Positions 43,828-53,200 of a stretch of DNA of 64,000 nt are shown here, piece by piece. The position numbers and the translations under genes are program-made. The notes under the pieces were generated by a model, which had not been told where the DNA came from, did no database searches, and saw only the letters and a program-made list of their open reading frames with translations. This DNA is from Lacinutrix sp. WUR7 (GTDB lineage: Bacteria > Bacteroidota > Bacteroidia > Flavobacteriales > Flavobacteriaceae), in assembly GCF_016864015.1 (NCBI RefSeq), contig NZ_CP045067.1:2304001-2368000 (forward strand), read 5' to 3'. Position 1 is the first letter of the stretch. Each line of letters starts with the position of its first letter.

Positions 43828-43861
43828 AATCCTATTAGTAATAACTATTAGGATTTTTTTG
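43828..43861 (+). terminator. Terminator after rpsU
   Basis: AATCCTA and TAGGATT form the outer stem, TAGT and ACTA the inner stem with an AATA loop, then seven or more T. Confidence 0.8.
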
Positions 43862-43895
43862 TTTTAAAATCAATTCCAGTAAAACTTTAGTACAT

Positions 43896-43935
43896 TTAAC
43901 TATTAACTATTAACTATTAACTATTAACTATTAAC
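43896..43935 (+). repeat. Heptamer (TTAACTA) tandem repeat upstream of the recombinase gene
   Basis: 5.7 perfect copies of TTAACTA ending 7 bases before the ATG at 43943. It occupies the position where the leader or core promoter would lie. Confidence 0.9.
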
Positions 43936-43942
43936 ATCAATA

Positions 43943-44836
43943 ATGCTATTTAACGCTTTCATCGATTATCTCTTGTTAGAAAAAAACTATTCTAAGCTAA
44001 CCATAAAAGCCTATGAAAAAGATCTTTCCGATTTCTTAATGTTTAATGCTTCCGCATTCGATCAAGAAAGTATAGAAGACGCAAACTATTCGCAAATAAG
44101 AAGTTGGATCGTTGCTATGGTAGAAAAAGAAATCTCCAATAGAAGTATTAATAGAAAAATTTCGGCTTTAAATACCTACTATAAATTCCTTCTTAAAATA
44201 GGAGAAATAGAAGCAAATCCATTAGCAAAACACAAAGCTTTAAAAACAAGTAAGAAAATACAGATTCCATTTTCTGAAGCCGAAATAGCAATCGTATTAG
44301 ACGAGCTTAACTTTCAAGAAGATTATAAGGGAATACGAGATAAACTAATTATAGAACTATTTTATTCTACAGGAATTAGACGTATGGAGCTGGTGCAGCT
44401 GCAATTAAAAGATATTGATACCTCCAATAAAACATTAAAAGTATTAGGGAAACGCAACAAAGAAAGATTTGTTCCATTATTACAATCGGTAATACAAACT
44501 ATCAACAAATATCTAGAAGCAAGAAAGCAATTAGAAATAATAGTAGATAAAGACTGTTTGTTTTTAACCCAAAAAGGAGTTAAAATTTACGAAACACTTG
44601 TGTACCGAATAATAAATGAGTATTTTAGTTTAGCATCTACTAAAGTAAAAAAGAGCCCGCATATATTAAGACATTCATTTGCAACTCATTTACTAAATCA
44701 AGGTGCAGACTTAAATGCTGTAAAAGAATTGCTTGGGCATTCTAGTTTAGCTGCAACACAAGTTTATACACATAATAGTATAGCAGAGTTAAAAAAAGTG
44801 TACCTAAACACACATCCAAGAAGTAAAAAAAAATAG
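43943..44836 (+). CDS. XerC/XerD-type tyrosine recombinase
   Basis: The 297-residue protein is full length for Xer recombinases. An N-terminal SAM-like core-binding domain (FIDYLLLEKNYSKLTIKAYEKDL) precedes the catalytic domain with R146 in STGIRRMEL, H240-x-x-R243 in HILRHSFATHLL, H266 in LLGHSSL and the nucleophile Y275 in TQVYTHNS. The layout next to rpsU and hpf is a conserved chromosomal one, so I read it as a housekeeping Xer protein for chromosome dimer resolution rather than a mobile-element integrase. XerC and XerD cannot be separated here. Upstream lies a heptamer repeat. Confidence 0.9.
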   Translation: MLFNAFIDYLLLEKNYSKLTIKAYEKDLSDFLMFNASAFDQESIEDANYSQIRSWIVAMVEKEISNRSINRKISALNTYYKFLLKIGEIEANPLAKHKALKTSKKIQIPFSEAEIAIVLDELNFQEDYKGIRDKLIIELFYSTGIRRMELVQLQLKDIDTSNKTLKVLGKRNKERFVPLLQSVIQTINKYLEARKQLEIIVDKDCLFLTQKGVKIYETLVYRIINEYFSLASTKVKKSPHILRHSFATHLLNQGADLNAVKELLGHSSLAATQVYTHNSIAELKKVYLNTHPRSKKK

Positions 44837-44868
44837 CATAATTGTTTAACCTATAATAAATTAGAAGT

Positions 44869-45171
44869 ATGAAAGTAAACACCCAATCCGTCAACTTCAA
44901 TGCAGATCAAAAACTATTAGACTTTGTCCAAAAACGTATGGATAAGTTAGATACCTTTTACGATAAGATAATAAAAGCAGACGTTTTTTTGAAATTAGAT
45001 AATACTAGTGATAAGGAAAATAAAATTTTTGAAGCACGAGTAAGTGTACCTGGAGATAGCTTCGTTGTGAAAAAACAATGTAAATCGTTCGAAGAGGGTA
45101 CAGATGTGGCGATTGCGTCGCTCGAAAGACAGTTAAAAAAGCGAAAAGAAAAATTAAGAGCACATTTATAA
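44869..45171 (+). CDS. hpf: Ribosome hibernation-promoting factor/RaiA family
   Basis: This 100-residue protein has the short HPF/RaiA fold: KVNTQSVNFNADQKLLDFVQKRMDKLDTFYDKI, then an acidic-basic strand DVFLKLDNTSDKENKIFEARVSVPG, and the helix SFEEGTDVAIASLERQLKKRKEK. Such proteins bind the 30S decoding site and stabilise inactive ribosomes in stationary phase. The short form lacks the C-terminal dimerisation domain of long HPF. It is 32 bases downstream of the recombinase gene. Confidence 0.9.
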   Translation: MKVNTQSVNFNADQKLLDFVQKRMDKLDTFYDKIIKADVFLKLDNTSDKENKIFEARVSVPGDSFVVKKQCKSFEEGTDVAIASLERQLKKRKEKLRAHL

Positions 45172-45191
45172 AAAAAATATCGAAAAAATGT

Positions 45192-45221
45192 TTTGAATAA
45201 TTAAATAAATATATACATTTG
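45192..45221 (+). promoter_or_regulatory. Promoter of the tRNA-tuf operon (TTTG-N18-TACATTTG)
   Basis: TTTG at 45192-45195, an 18-base spacer and TACATTTG at 45214-45221 match the Bacteroidota consensus exactly. It lies 53 bases before the first tRNA. The spacing equals that of the promoter at 11270-11299. Confidence 0.75.
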
Positions 45222-45274
45222 CAGTCCGTTAGAAATAGCGGGCTTTTTTTATAGCTAAAAGGCATTAAAAAAAA

Positions 45275-45348
45275 GCCGATGTAGCTCAGCTGGCTAGAGC
45301 AGCTGATTTGTAATCAGCAGGTCGTGGGTTCGAGTCCCTCCATCGGCT
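45275..45348 (+). tRNA. tRNA-Thr (anticodon TGT)
   Basis: Acceptor GCCGATG pairs with CATCGGC. The anticodon stem-loop is CTGATTTGTAATCAG, and the T-loop GGTTCGAGTCCC is normal. The CCA end is not encoded. Its 3' end recurs at 45440-45459. Confidence 0.95.
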
Positions 45349-45418
45349 CAAAAAGTGAATTGCGCAAAGGGAAGTTGATAATTTTTGAAATGAAATTATT
45401 GACTTGGGACGAGAAGTT

Positions 45419-45438
45419 TATCCTGAGCGTAGTCGAAG
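45419..45438. repeat. GAGCGtAGTCGAA intergenic repeat
   Basis: CCTGAGCGTAGTCGAAGG directly abuts the duplicated tRNA-Thr 3' end. Confidence 0.5.
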
Positions 45439-45439
45439 G

Positions 45440-45459
45440 GAGTCCCTCCATCGGCTCAA
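45440..45459 (+). repeat. Duplicated 3' end of tRNA-Thr
   Basis: A 20-base exact copy of 45332-45351, which covers the 3' T-arm and acceptor strand of tRNA-Thr plus 3 bases. The rest of the tRNA is not present. This is the pattern left by integration into, or rearrangement at, a tRNA 3' end. Confidence 0.8.
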
Positions 45460-45489
45460 GTTCTTTAATAGAGTGAAATATTTATAATT

Positions 45490-45571
45490 GGGGAGATACT
45501 CAAGCGGCCAACGAGGACAGACTGTAACTCTGTTGTTTTTAACTTCGTAGGTTCGAATCCTACTCTCCCCA
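45490..45571 (+). tRNA. tRNA-Tyr (anticodon GTA)
   Basis: A class II tRNA with a long variable arm. Acceptor GGGGAGA pairs with TCTCCCC, and the anticodon region is CAGACTGTAACTCTG. Confidence 0.95.
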
Positions 45572-45642
45572 CTTTTTTAACTGCGATACCAGTAAAGTAG
45601 TTTTAAAGCGAAGGTTGTGAATATTAAGGATTATAAATAATT

Positions 45643-45715
45643 GCGAGAGTAGCTCAGTTGGTAGAGCGTCAGCCTTCCAAGCTGAATGTCGCCGGTTCGA
45701 ACCCGGTCTCTCGCT
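45643..45715 (+). tRNA. tRNA-Gly (anticodon TCC)
   Basis: GCGAGAG pairs with CTCTCGC. The anticodon arm is CAGCCTTCCAAGCTG with anticodon TCC, and the T-loop is standard. Confidence 0.95.
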
Positions 45716-45725
45716 CTAATATTTA

Positions 45726-45797
45726 GCCGGTGTAGCTCAGGGGTAGAGCGTTTCCTTGGTAAGGAAGAGGCCACGGGTTCAATTCCCGTCATTGGCT
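45726..45797 (+). tRNA. tRNA-Thr (anticodon GGT)
   Basis: GCCGGTG pairs with CATTGGC (two G-T pairs). The anticodon loop sits in TTCCTTGGTAAGGAA. Confidence 0.95.
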
Positions 45798-45860
45798 CTT
45801 TTTAAAGTATAGTATAGAATAAATTGAACAATAATATAAATAGATTAAAATAAATTAAAC

Positions 45861-47048
45861 ATGGCAAAGGCAACTTTCGATCGTTCAAAACCACACTTAA
45901 ACATTGGTACAATTGGACACGTAGATCACGGTAAAACAACTTTAACTGCTGCTATTACTAAAGTATTAGCTGATGCAGGTTTATCAGAGGCAAAAGATTT
46001 CGATCAAATTGATAACGCTCCTGAAGAAAAAGAAAGAGGTATAACAATTAATACTTCTCACGTAGAATATGCAACAGCAAATCGTCATTACGCTCACGTT
46101 GACTGTCCAGGTCACGCCGATTACGTAAAGAACATGGTTACTGGTGCAGCGCAAATGGATGGTGCTATTTTAGTAGTAGCAGCAACAGATGGTCCAATGC
46201 CACAAACACGTGAGCATATCTTATTAGGACGTCAGGTAGGAATTCCTCGTATGGTTGTATTCATGAATAAAGTGGATATGGTTGATGATGAAGAATTACT
46301 TGAGTTAGTAGATATGGAGATTAGAGATTTATTATCTTTCTATGAATATGATGGAGATAATGGACCTGTAATTGCTGGTTCTGCTTTAGGTGCACTTAAC
46401 GGTGAACAAAAATGGGTAGATACTGTAATGGAATTAATGGATGCTGTAGATGCATGGATTGAAGAGCCTGTAAGAGAAGTAGACAAGCCTTTCTTAATGC
46501 CTATCGAAGATGTATTCTCTATTACTGGTCGTGGTACTGTTGCAACTGGTCGTATTGAAACTGGTGTAGCAAATACTGGAGATCCTGTAGAGATTATTGG
46601 AATGGGAGCTGAAAAGTTAACATCTACTGTTACAGGTATTGAAATGTTCCGTCAAATCCTTGATAGAGGTGAAGCTGGAGATAATGCAGGTATCTTATTA
46701 AGAGGTATTGAAAAGTCTCAAATTTCTAGAGGTATGGTAATCTGTAAGCCAGGTTCTGTAACTCCTCACGCTAAATTTAAAGCTGAGGTTTATATCCTTA
46801 AGAAAGAAGAAGGTGGACGTCACACTCCATTCCATACAAATTACCGTCCACAATTTTACGTTCGTACAACGGATGTAACTGGAAACATTGCGCTTCCTGA
46901 TGGAGTTGAAATGGTAATGCCTGGAGATAACTTAACAATTCACGTTGAGTTAATTCAACCAATTGCAATGAATGTTGGTCTTCGTTTCGCTATACGTGAA
47001 GGAGGAAGAACAGTTGGAGCTGGTCAGGTAACTGAGATTTTAGACTAA
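45861..47048 (+). CDS. tuf: Elongation factor Tu
   Basis: The 395-residue GTPase has [14 protein letters not shown] (G1), RGITI (effector), VDCPGHADY (G3) and [10 protein letters not shown] (G4). It delivers aminoacyl-tRNA to the ribosome. It follows four tRNA genes on the same transcript and is followed by trpT and secE, the conserved Bacteroidota order. The terminator-like hairpin at 47074-47100 may reduce readthrough into secE. Confidence 0.98.
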   Translation: MAKATFDRSKPHLNIGTIGHVDHGKTTLTAAITKVLADAGLSEAKDFDQIDNAPEEKERGITINTSHVEYATANRHYAHVDCPGHADYVKNMVTGAAQMDGAILVVAATDGPMPQTREHILLGRQVGIPRMVVFMNKVDMVDDEELLELVDMEIRDLLSFYEYDGDNGPVIAGSALGALNGEQKWVDTVMELMDAVDAWIEEPVREVDKPFLMPIEDVFSITGRGTVATGRIETGVANTGDPVEIIGMGAEKLTSTVTGIEMFRQILDRGEAGDNAGILLRGIEKSQISRGMVICKPGSVTPHAKFKAEVYILKKEEGGRHTPFHTNYRPQFYVRTTDVTGNIALPDGVEMVMPGDNLTIHVELIQPIAMNVGLRFAIREGGRTVGAGQVTEILD

Positions 47049-47072
47049 TTAAGAGTTTATAAATAATAAGTA

Positions 47073-47100
47073 AAGGTGTTCCGTTTTTGCGGAACGCCTT
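47073..47100 (+). terminator. Hairpin after tuf, partial terminator
   Basis: An 11-base stem (AAGGTGTTCCG with CGGAACGCCTT, one G-T pair) and a T-rich loop. No clear U-tract follows, so it may only attenuate or protect the tuf mRNA end. Confidence 0.5.
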
Positions 47101-47111
47101 GACTTATATTT

Positions 47112-47184
47112 ACGGGTTTAGCTCAGTTGGTAGAGCACTGGTCTCCAAAACCAGGTGTCGGGAGTTCGAGTCTCTCAACCCGTG
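47112..47184 (+). tRNA. tRNA-Trp (anticodon CCA)
   Basis: ACGGGTT pairs with AACCCGT. The anticodon arm is CTGGTCTCCAAAACCAG with CCA. It ends 17 bases before secE. Confidence 0.95.
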
Positions 47185-47201
47185 CAAATACAAATATTAT
47201 A

Positions 47202-47399
47202 ATGGCAGGAATTGTAAATTATATAAAAGAATCATTTGAAGAATTAAAGAATAATGTGAGCTGGCCTACATGGGCAGAAACACAAAGTTTAACTATTCTT
47301 GTAGCTGTATTTTCTATTATTTTCTCTTTAGCAATTTGGGGAATAGATACAGTTTTCAGTAGAGTTATTGGGTATTATTTTAATTTAATAAACGGATAA
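47202..47399 (+). CDS. secE: Preprotein translocase subunit SecE
   Basis: I chose ATG 47202 (MAGIVNYIKESFEELKNNVSWPTWAETQ); a longer frame would run through tRNA-Trp. The protein is 65 residues with an amphipathic N-terminal helix and one membrane helix (LTILVAVFSIIFSLAIWGIDTVF), the minimal SecE layout. It clamps SecY in the SecYEG channel. nusG follows after 11 bases, as expected. Confidence 0.95.
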   Translation: MAGIVNYIKESFEELKNNVSWPTWAETQSLTILVAVFSIIFSLAIWGIDTVFSRVIGYYFNLING

Positions 47400-47410
47400 T
47401 TTTAAGATTT

Positions 47411-47965
47411 ATGTCTGAAGGAATAGAAAAGAAGTGGTACGTAGTTAGAGCTGTAAGTGGTCAAGAAAACAAAATCAAAGCATATATTGAGAATGAAATA
47501 GCTCGATTAGGCTTACAAGATTATGTAGATCAGGTTCTTGTACCTACTGAAAAAGTAATTCAAATACGTAACGGGAAAAAGGTAAGCAAAGAAAAAGTTT
47601 ACTTTCCTGGTTATATAATGGTTCAGGCAAATTTAAGTGGTGAAATCCCTCACATAATTAAATCTGTAACAAATGTTATTGGTTTTTTAGGAGAAACTAA
47701 AGGAGGAGAGCCAGTGCCTTTAAGACAATCTGAAGTTAACAGAATGTTAGGTAAAGTAGATGAATTAGAAGTAGATACAGATGTTAATGTAGCAATACCA
47801 TTCACAATAGGAGAAACGGTAAAAGTTATAGACGGACCATTCAATGGTTTTGACGGAAGTATCGAAAAGATAAATGAGGAAAAGCGTAAACTAGAAGTAA
47901 TGGTGAAGATTTTTGGAAGAAAAACACCATTAGAATTAAGTTATATGCAAGTAGAAAAAGTATAA
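47411..47965 (+). CDS. nusG: Transcription termination/antitermination factor NusG
   Basis: The NGN domain is seen in KKWYVVRAVSGQENKIKAYI and VYFPGYIMVQANL, and the KOW domain in GETVKVIDGPFNGFDGSIEKINEEKRKLEVMVKIFGRKTPLEL. At 184 residues it is the simple bacterial form. It binds RNA polymerase and couples it to ribosomes or Rho. It belongs to the secE-nusG-rplK-rplA run. Confidence 0.96.
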   Translation: MSEGIEKKWYVVRAVSGQENKIKAYIENEIARLGLQDYVDQVLVPTEKVIQIRNGKKVSKEKVYFPGYIMVQANLSGEIPHIIKSVTNVIGFLGETKGGEPVPLRQSEVNRMLGKVDELEVDTDVNVAIPFTIGETVKVIDGPFNGFDGSIEKINEEKRKLEVMVKIFGRKTPLELSYMQVEKV

Positions 47966-48034
47966 TAATTGTTACATAAAGATAGATGTTTCTTTTGCTT
48001 CCAATAAAAGTAAACATCGACTAAATTATTTAAA

Positions 48035-48472
48035 ATGGCAAAAGAGTTAGACAAAGTAGTTAAGTTACAAGTAAGGGGAGGTGCAGCGAATCCGTCGCCA
48101 CCGGTTGGACCCGCTCTAGGAGCTGCTGGGGTTAATATCATGGAGTTCTGTAAGCAGTTTAATGCTAGAACACAAGATAAACCAGGTAAAGTTTTACCTG
48201 TGGTAATTTCTGTTTACAGAGACAAATCATTTGAATTTGTAATCAAAACACCACCAGCTGCAGTACAATTATTAGAAGCGGCAAAAATCAAGAAGGGTTC
48301 AGGAGAACCAAACCGAAAAAAAGTAGCTAAAGTTTCTTGGGATCAAGTGAAAACTATCGCAGAAGACAAAATGGTAGATTTAAATGCATTTACAATTGAA
48401 TCTGCTATGAAGATGGTAGCTGGAACCGCAAGGTCAATGGGTATAACCGTGACTGGAAACGCGCCAAATTAA
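48035..48472 (+). CDS. rplK: Ribosomal protein uL11
   Basis: [35 protein letters not shown] is the L11 N-terminal domain with its proline-rich factor-binding site, and [15 protein letters not shown] ends the rRNA-binding domain. The 145-residue length is normal. It forms the GTPase-associated centre with L10-L12 from the same operon. Confidence 0.97.
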   Translation: MAKELDKVVKLQVRGGAANPSPPVGPALGAAGVNIMEFCKQFNARTQDKPGKVLPVVISVYRDKSFEFVIKTPPAAVQLLEAAKIKKGSGEPNRKKVAKVSWDQVKTIAEDKMVDLNAFTIESAMKMVAGTARSMGITVTGNAPN

Positions 48473-48491
48473 TCTATAAAAGAAATTTAAA

Positions 48492-49181
48492 ATGGCAAGA
48501 TTAACAAAAAAGAAAAAAGAGGCTTTAGCAAAAATAGAAAAAGGAAAAGTTTATTCTATTACTGAAGCATCTGCATTAATAAAAGAAATATCTAATGCAA
48601 AGTTTGACGCATCTGTAGATTTAGCAGTTCGTTTAGGAGTTGATCCTAGAAAAGCTAACCAAATGGTAAGAGGTGTTGTATCTCTTCCTCATGGTACAGG
48701 TAAAGACGTAAAAGTTTTAGCATTAGTAACTCCAGATAAAGAAGCAGAAGCTAAAGAAGCTGGAGCAGATTTCGTTGGTTTAGATGAGTACCTTGATAAA
48801 ATCAAGAGTGGTTGGACAGACGTAGACGTTATTATTACTATGCCTAGTGTTATGGGGAAATTAGGTCCTTTAGGACGTGTATTAGGTCCTCGTGGTTTAA
48901 TGCCTAACCCTAAGACTGGTACAGTAACAATGGATATTGCAAAAGCCGTTACAGAAGTAAAAGCTGGTAAAATTGACTTTAAAGTAGATAAAACTGGTAT
49001 TGTACATGCTGCAATTGGAAAAGCATCTTTTAGTGCTGATAAAATTGAGGACAATGCAAATGAATTATTACAAACATTAATGAAACTTAAACCAACTGCA
49101 TCTAAGGGAGTTTATGTAAAAAGCATTTTTATGTCTTCTACTATGAGCCCTAGTATAGCTGTAGATACTAAAATTGGTTAA
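48492..49181 (+). CDS. rplA: Ribosomal protein uL1
   Basis: Full-length L1 of 229 residues. It has the N-terminal [21 protein letters not shown], the second-domain [22 protein letters not shown] and the ending [23 protein letters not shown]1 forms the L1 stalk and is a known translational autoregulator of the L11-L1 message in other bacteria. It begins 20 bases after rplK. Confidence 0.97.
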   Translation: MARLTKKKKEALAKIEKGKVYSITEASALIKEISNAKFDASVDLAVRLGVDPRKANQMVRGVVSLPHGTGKDVKVLALVTPDKEAEAKEAGADFVGLDEYLDKIKSGWTDVDVIITMPSVMGKLGPLGRVLGPRGLMPNPKTGTVTMDIAKAVTEVKAGKIDFKVDKTGIVHAAIGKASFSADKIEDNANELLQTLMKLKPTASKGVYVKSIFMSSTMSPSIAVDTKIG

Positions 49182-49200
49182 TTAGTTAAAAACTTTTATT

Positions 49201-49722
49201 ATGACAAGAGAAGACAAATCACAAGTAATTAAAGACTTAACTTCACAATTAGCTGATAACGCAAATATCTATTTAGCAGATATTTCTGGATTAAACGCAG
49301 TTGCAACATCTAATTTACGTCGTGCTTGTTTTAAAGCAAACGTACAATTAGCAGTTGTTAAGAACACATTACTTGAAAAAGCAATGGAAGCATCAGATAG
49401 AGAATTTGGTGATCTTCCTTCAGTTTTAAAAGGAAATACATCGGTGATGTATTCTGAAACTGGAAACGCTCCAGCTAAAGTAATTAAAGCTTTCAGAAAG
49501 AAATCAGAGAAGCCTTTATTAAAAGGTGCTTTTATTGAAGAAGCTGTTTACATTGGTGATGAGCAATTAGATATGTTAGTTGACATCAAGTCGAAAGAAG
49601 AATTAATTGGAGATATCATTGGATTATTACAATCTCCAGCTAAAAACGTTATTTCAGCGCTTCAATCGGGAGGAAATACACTTTCAGGTATCTTAAAAAC
49701 ATTATCTCAAAAAGAGGGATAA
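49201..49722 (+). CDS. rplJ: Ribosomal protein uL10
   Basis: This 173-residue protein has TREDKSQVIKDLTSQLADNANIYLADISGL, then NLRRACFKANVQLAVVKNTLL and LKGNTSVMYSET, the L10 core that holds the rRNA. The C-terminal helix (SALQSGGNTLSGILKTLSQ) binds L12 dimers. It sits between rplA and rplL, 19 bases after rplA. Confidence 0.96.
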   Translation: MTREDKSQVIKDLTSQLADNANIYLADISGLNAVATSNLRRACFKANVQLAVVKNTLLEKAMEASDREFGDLPSVLKGNTSVMYSETGNAPAKVIKAFRKKSEKPLLKGAFIEEAVYIGDEQLDMLVDIKSKEELIGDIIGLLQSPAKNVISALQSGGNTLSGILKTLSQKEG

Positions 49723-49783
49723 TCAACTAAGTACGCACTTAATTACAAATATATTATTACAAAATTATTAAAACGATAGAAAA

Positions 49784-50158
49784 ATGGCAGATTTAAAAGA
49801 TTTCGCAGAACAATTAGTTAACTTAACAGTAAAAGAAGTTAATGAATTAGCAACTATATTAAAAGATGAGTACGGTATTGAGCCTGCTGCTGCAGCTGTA
49901 GCTGTTGCTGCTGGACCTGCAGGTGGTGGAGACGCTGCTGAAGCTCAAACTGAATTTGACGTAATATTAAAAGCCGCTGGTGGTTCTAAATTAGCAGTAG
50001 TAAAATTAGTTAAGGAATTAACTGGTTTAGGTTTAAAAGAAGCTAAAGGTTTAGTTGATGATGCACCAAGTGCAATCAAAGAAGGAGTTACTAAAGACGA
50101 AGCAGAAGGCTTAAAAGCTTCTTTAGAAGAAGCGGGAGCTGAGGTAGAGCTTAAGTAA
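49784..50158 (+). CDS. rplL: Ribosomal protein bL12
   Basis: The 124-residue protein has the N-terminal dimer domain, an alanine/glycine hinge ([20 protein letters not shown]) and the factor-binding C-terminal domain ([39 protein letters not shown]). It recruits GTPase factors to the ribosome. A hairpin lies downstream, before rpoB. Confidence 0.97.
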   Translation: MADLKDFAEQLVNLTVKEVNELATILKDEYGIEPAAAAVAVAAGPAGGGDAAEAQTEFDVILKAAGGSKLAVVKLVKELTGLGLKEAKGLVDDAPSAIKEGVTKDEAEGLKASLEEAGAEVELK

Positions 50159-50181
50159 TTACACTAAGCAAACAACATAAA

Positions 50182-50218
50182 GGTTTAGGTCTGGAACACG
50201 CGTTCTAAGACCTAGACC
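50182..50218 (+). terminator. rplL-rpoB intergenic hairpin, probable attenuator
   Basis: GGTTTAGGTCT and AGACCTAGACC form the outer stem, GAAC and GTTC an inner stem with an ACGC loop. ATTTTG follows. It is placed like the attenuator between L12 and beta genes known in other bacteria, and would set the ratio of ribosomal protein to polymerase. Confidence 0.6.
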
Positions 50219-50283
50219 ATTTTGCGTATATAAATATGACATATACGTTTTATAATTTTTTTTAATCAAAACTCCGTCCATTG

Positions 50284-53200
50284 ATGTTAGCAAAACAAGC
50301 TGAAAGATTAAATTTCTCATCTATTATCAATAGAACTGAATATCCAGATTTTATGGATATTCAAATAAAATCCTTTCAGGATTTTTTCCAGTTAGAAACT
50401 AAATCTGAAGAAAGAGGAGATGAAGGTCTATACAATACCTTTCTAGAAAACTTCCCAATAACAGACACACGTAATCAATTCGTATTAGAATTTTTAGATT
50501 ACTTCATTGATCCACCTAGATATTCTATAGAAGAATGTATTGAGAGAGGACTTACATATAGTGTTCCATTAAAAGCAAGGTTAAAGTTATACTGTACAGA
50601 CCCTGAACATGAGGATTTCGAGACCATTGTTCAAGATGTGTACTTAGGTACAATACCTTACATGACACCTTCTGGTACTTTTTGTATCAATGGTGCAGAA
50701 CGCGTTGTAGTTTCTCAATTACATCGTTCACCAGGTGTGTTTTTCGGTCAATCATTCCACGCAAATGGGACTAAATTATACTCTGCAAGAGTAATACCAT
50801 TTAAAGGTTCTTGGATTGAGTTCGCTACAGATATTAATCAGGTAATGTATGCATACATTGATAGAAAGAAAAAATTACCTGTAACTACTTTATTTAGAGC
50901 AATTGGTTTTGAAAGAGATAAAGATATTTTAGAGATTTTTGATTTAGCTGAAGAAGTTAAAGTATCAAAATCTGGACTTAAGAAAATCTTAGGACGTAAA
51001 CTTGCTGCACGTGTTCTTAATACATGGCATGAAGATTTCGTTGATGAAGATACAGGAGAAGTAGTATCGATCGAACGTAATGAAATCGTTTTAGATCGTG
51101 ATACTGTTATAGATAAAGATAATATTGAAGAAATTCTTGAAGCGAATGTAAAAGCAATCCTTTTACATAAAGAAAGTGCAGAACAAGGAGATTATGCTAT
51201 TATTCATAATACACTTCAAAAAGATCCTACAAACTCTGAAAAAGAAGCTGTAGAACATATTTATAGACAACTACGTAATGCAGAGCCGCCAGATGAAGAA
51301 ACTGCACGTGGTATTATAGATAAATTATTCTTTAGTGATCAACGTTACTCTTTAGGAGAAGTTGGTCGTTATAGAATGAACAAGAAATTACAGTTAGATA
51401 TCGGTATGGATAAGCAAGTGCTTACCAAAGAAGATATCATAACTATTATAAAATATTTAATCGAGCTTATTAACTCTAAAGCGGAGATTGATGATATTGA
51501 TCACCTATCTAACCGTCGTGTACGTACAGTAGGAGAACAATTATCTTCTCAATTTGGTGTTGGTTTAGCACGTATGGCACGTACTATTCGTGAGCGTATG
51601 AACGTTCGTGATAACGAAGTATTTACTCCTATTGACTTAATTAATGCAAAGACATTATCTTCTGTAATTAATTCTTTCTTTGGTACAAACCAATTGTCTC
51701 AATTTATGGATCAAACCAATCCTCTTGCAGAGATTACGCATAAGCGTCGTCTTTCCGCATTAGGACCAGGTGGTTTATCTCGTGAAAGAGCTGGTTTCGA
51801 AGTACGTGATGTTCACTATACACACTACGGAAGACTTTGTCCTATTGAAACACCAGAGGGACCAAACATTGGTCTTATTTCTTCACTTTCGGTATTTGCT
51901 AAAGTGAATTCTATGGGATTCATTGAAACACCTTACAGAAAAGTAACAGATGGTGTAGTAGATATTAAAAATGAACCGATTTACTTAAGTGCTGAAGAGG
52001 AAGAAGATAAATTAATCGCGCAAGCAACTGTAAAAGTTGATGACGATGGTAAGATTTTAGATGATAAGGTAATTGCAAGAATGGAAGGTGACTTCCCAGT
52101 AATTGATCCTAAGGAGCTTCACTATACAGATGTTGCACCAAATCAAATTACATCTATTTCTGCTTCATTAATTCCTTTCTTAGAACATGATGATGCGAAT
52201 AGAGCCCTAATGGGATCTAACATGATGCGTCAAGCTGTACCATTATTACGTCCGCAAGCTCCTATTGTAGGAACTGGTTTAGAACGTCAAGTGGCTTCAG
52301 ATTCTCGTGTACTTATTAATGCAGAGAGAAATGGTGTTGTACAATATGTAGATTCACTAGAAATTACTATAAAATACGATCGTACTGATGATGAAGCTAA
52401 AGTTAGTTTCGACTCAGATACAAAAACATATCCTTTAACGAAGTTTAGAAAAACCAATCAAGGTACAAGTATTAACTTGAAACCAATTGTTGTAAAAGGA
52501 GATAAAGTTGTAAAAGGTCAAGTTTTATCTGAAGGTTATGCAACTCAAAAAGGAGAGCTAGCTTTAGGAAGAAATATGAAAGTAGCCTTCATGCCTTGGA
52601 AAGGGTATAACTTTGAGGATGCAATTGTAATTTCTGAAAAAGTAGTACGTGAAGATATTTTTACATCTATACATATAGATGAGTATTCTTTAGAAGTTAG
52701 AGATACAAAATTAGGTAACGAAGAGTTAACTAATGATATTCCTAACGTATCTGAAGAAGCTACAAAAGATCTTGATGAAAACGGAATGATTCGTGTTGGG
52801 GCAGAAGTGAAACCTGGTGATATCCTTATCGGAAAAATTACACCAAAAGGGGAATCGGATCCTACTCCAGAAGAAAAATTATTACGTGCAATCTTTGGTG
52901 ATAAAGCTGGAGATGTAAAAGATGCTTCATTAAAAGCTTCACCTTCATTACATGGTGTTGTAATTAATAAGAAGTTATTCTCAAGAGCGGTTAAAGATAA
53001 ACGTAAACGTGCTCAAGATAAAGAAGATATAGCGCAATTAGAAGCTTTATATTATACTAAGTTTGATGATTTGCAAGCTGTTTTAGTGGATAAATTATTC
53101 ACTCTTGTAAATGGTAAAACTGCACAAGGTATCTTTAATGATTTAGGTGAAGAAGTTCTTCCAAAAGGAAAGAAATTTACACTTAAAATGTTAAATGCTG

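Noticed and set aside
43896-43935. The heptamer array as a CRISPR-like repeat
   Set aside because: Units are only 7 bases with no spacers and no cas genes are present.
43943-44836. The tyrosine recombinase as integrase of a mobile element that made the tail duplications
   Set aside because: Its place between rpsU and hpf is the usual chromosomal one and the protein has the plain Xer layout, so a housekeeping role is more likely.
45440-45459. A second tRNA-Thr gene or tRNA pseudogene
   Set aside because: Only the last 20 bases are present; no D-arm or anticodon arm can be found upstream.
48689-49054. Minus-strand open frame inside rplA
   Set aside because: It is the antisense shadow of a conserved ribosomal protein gene.
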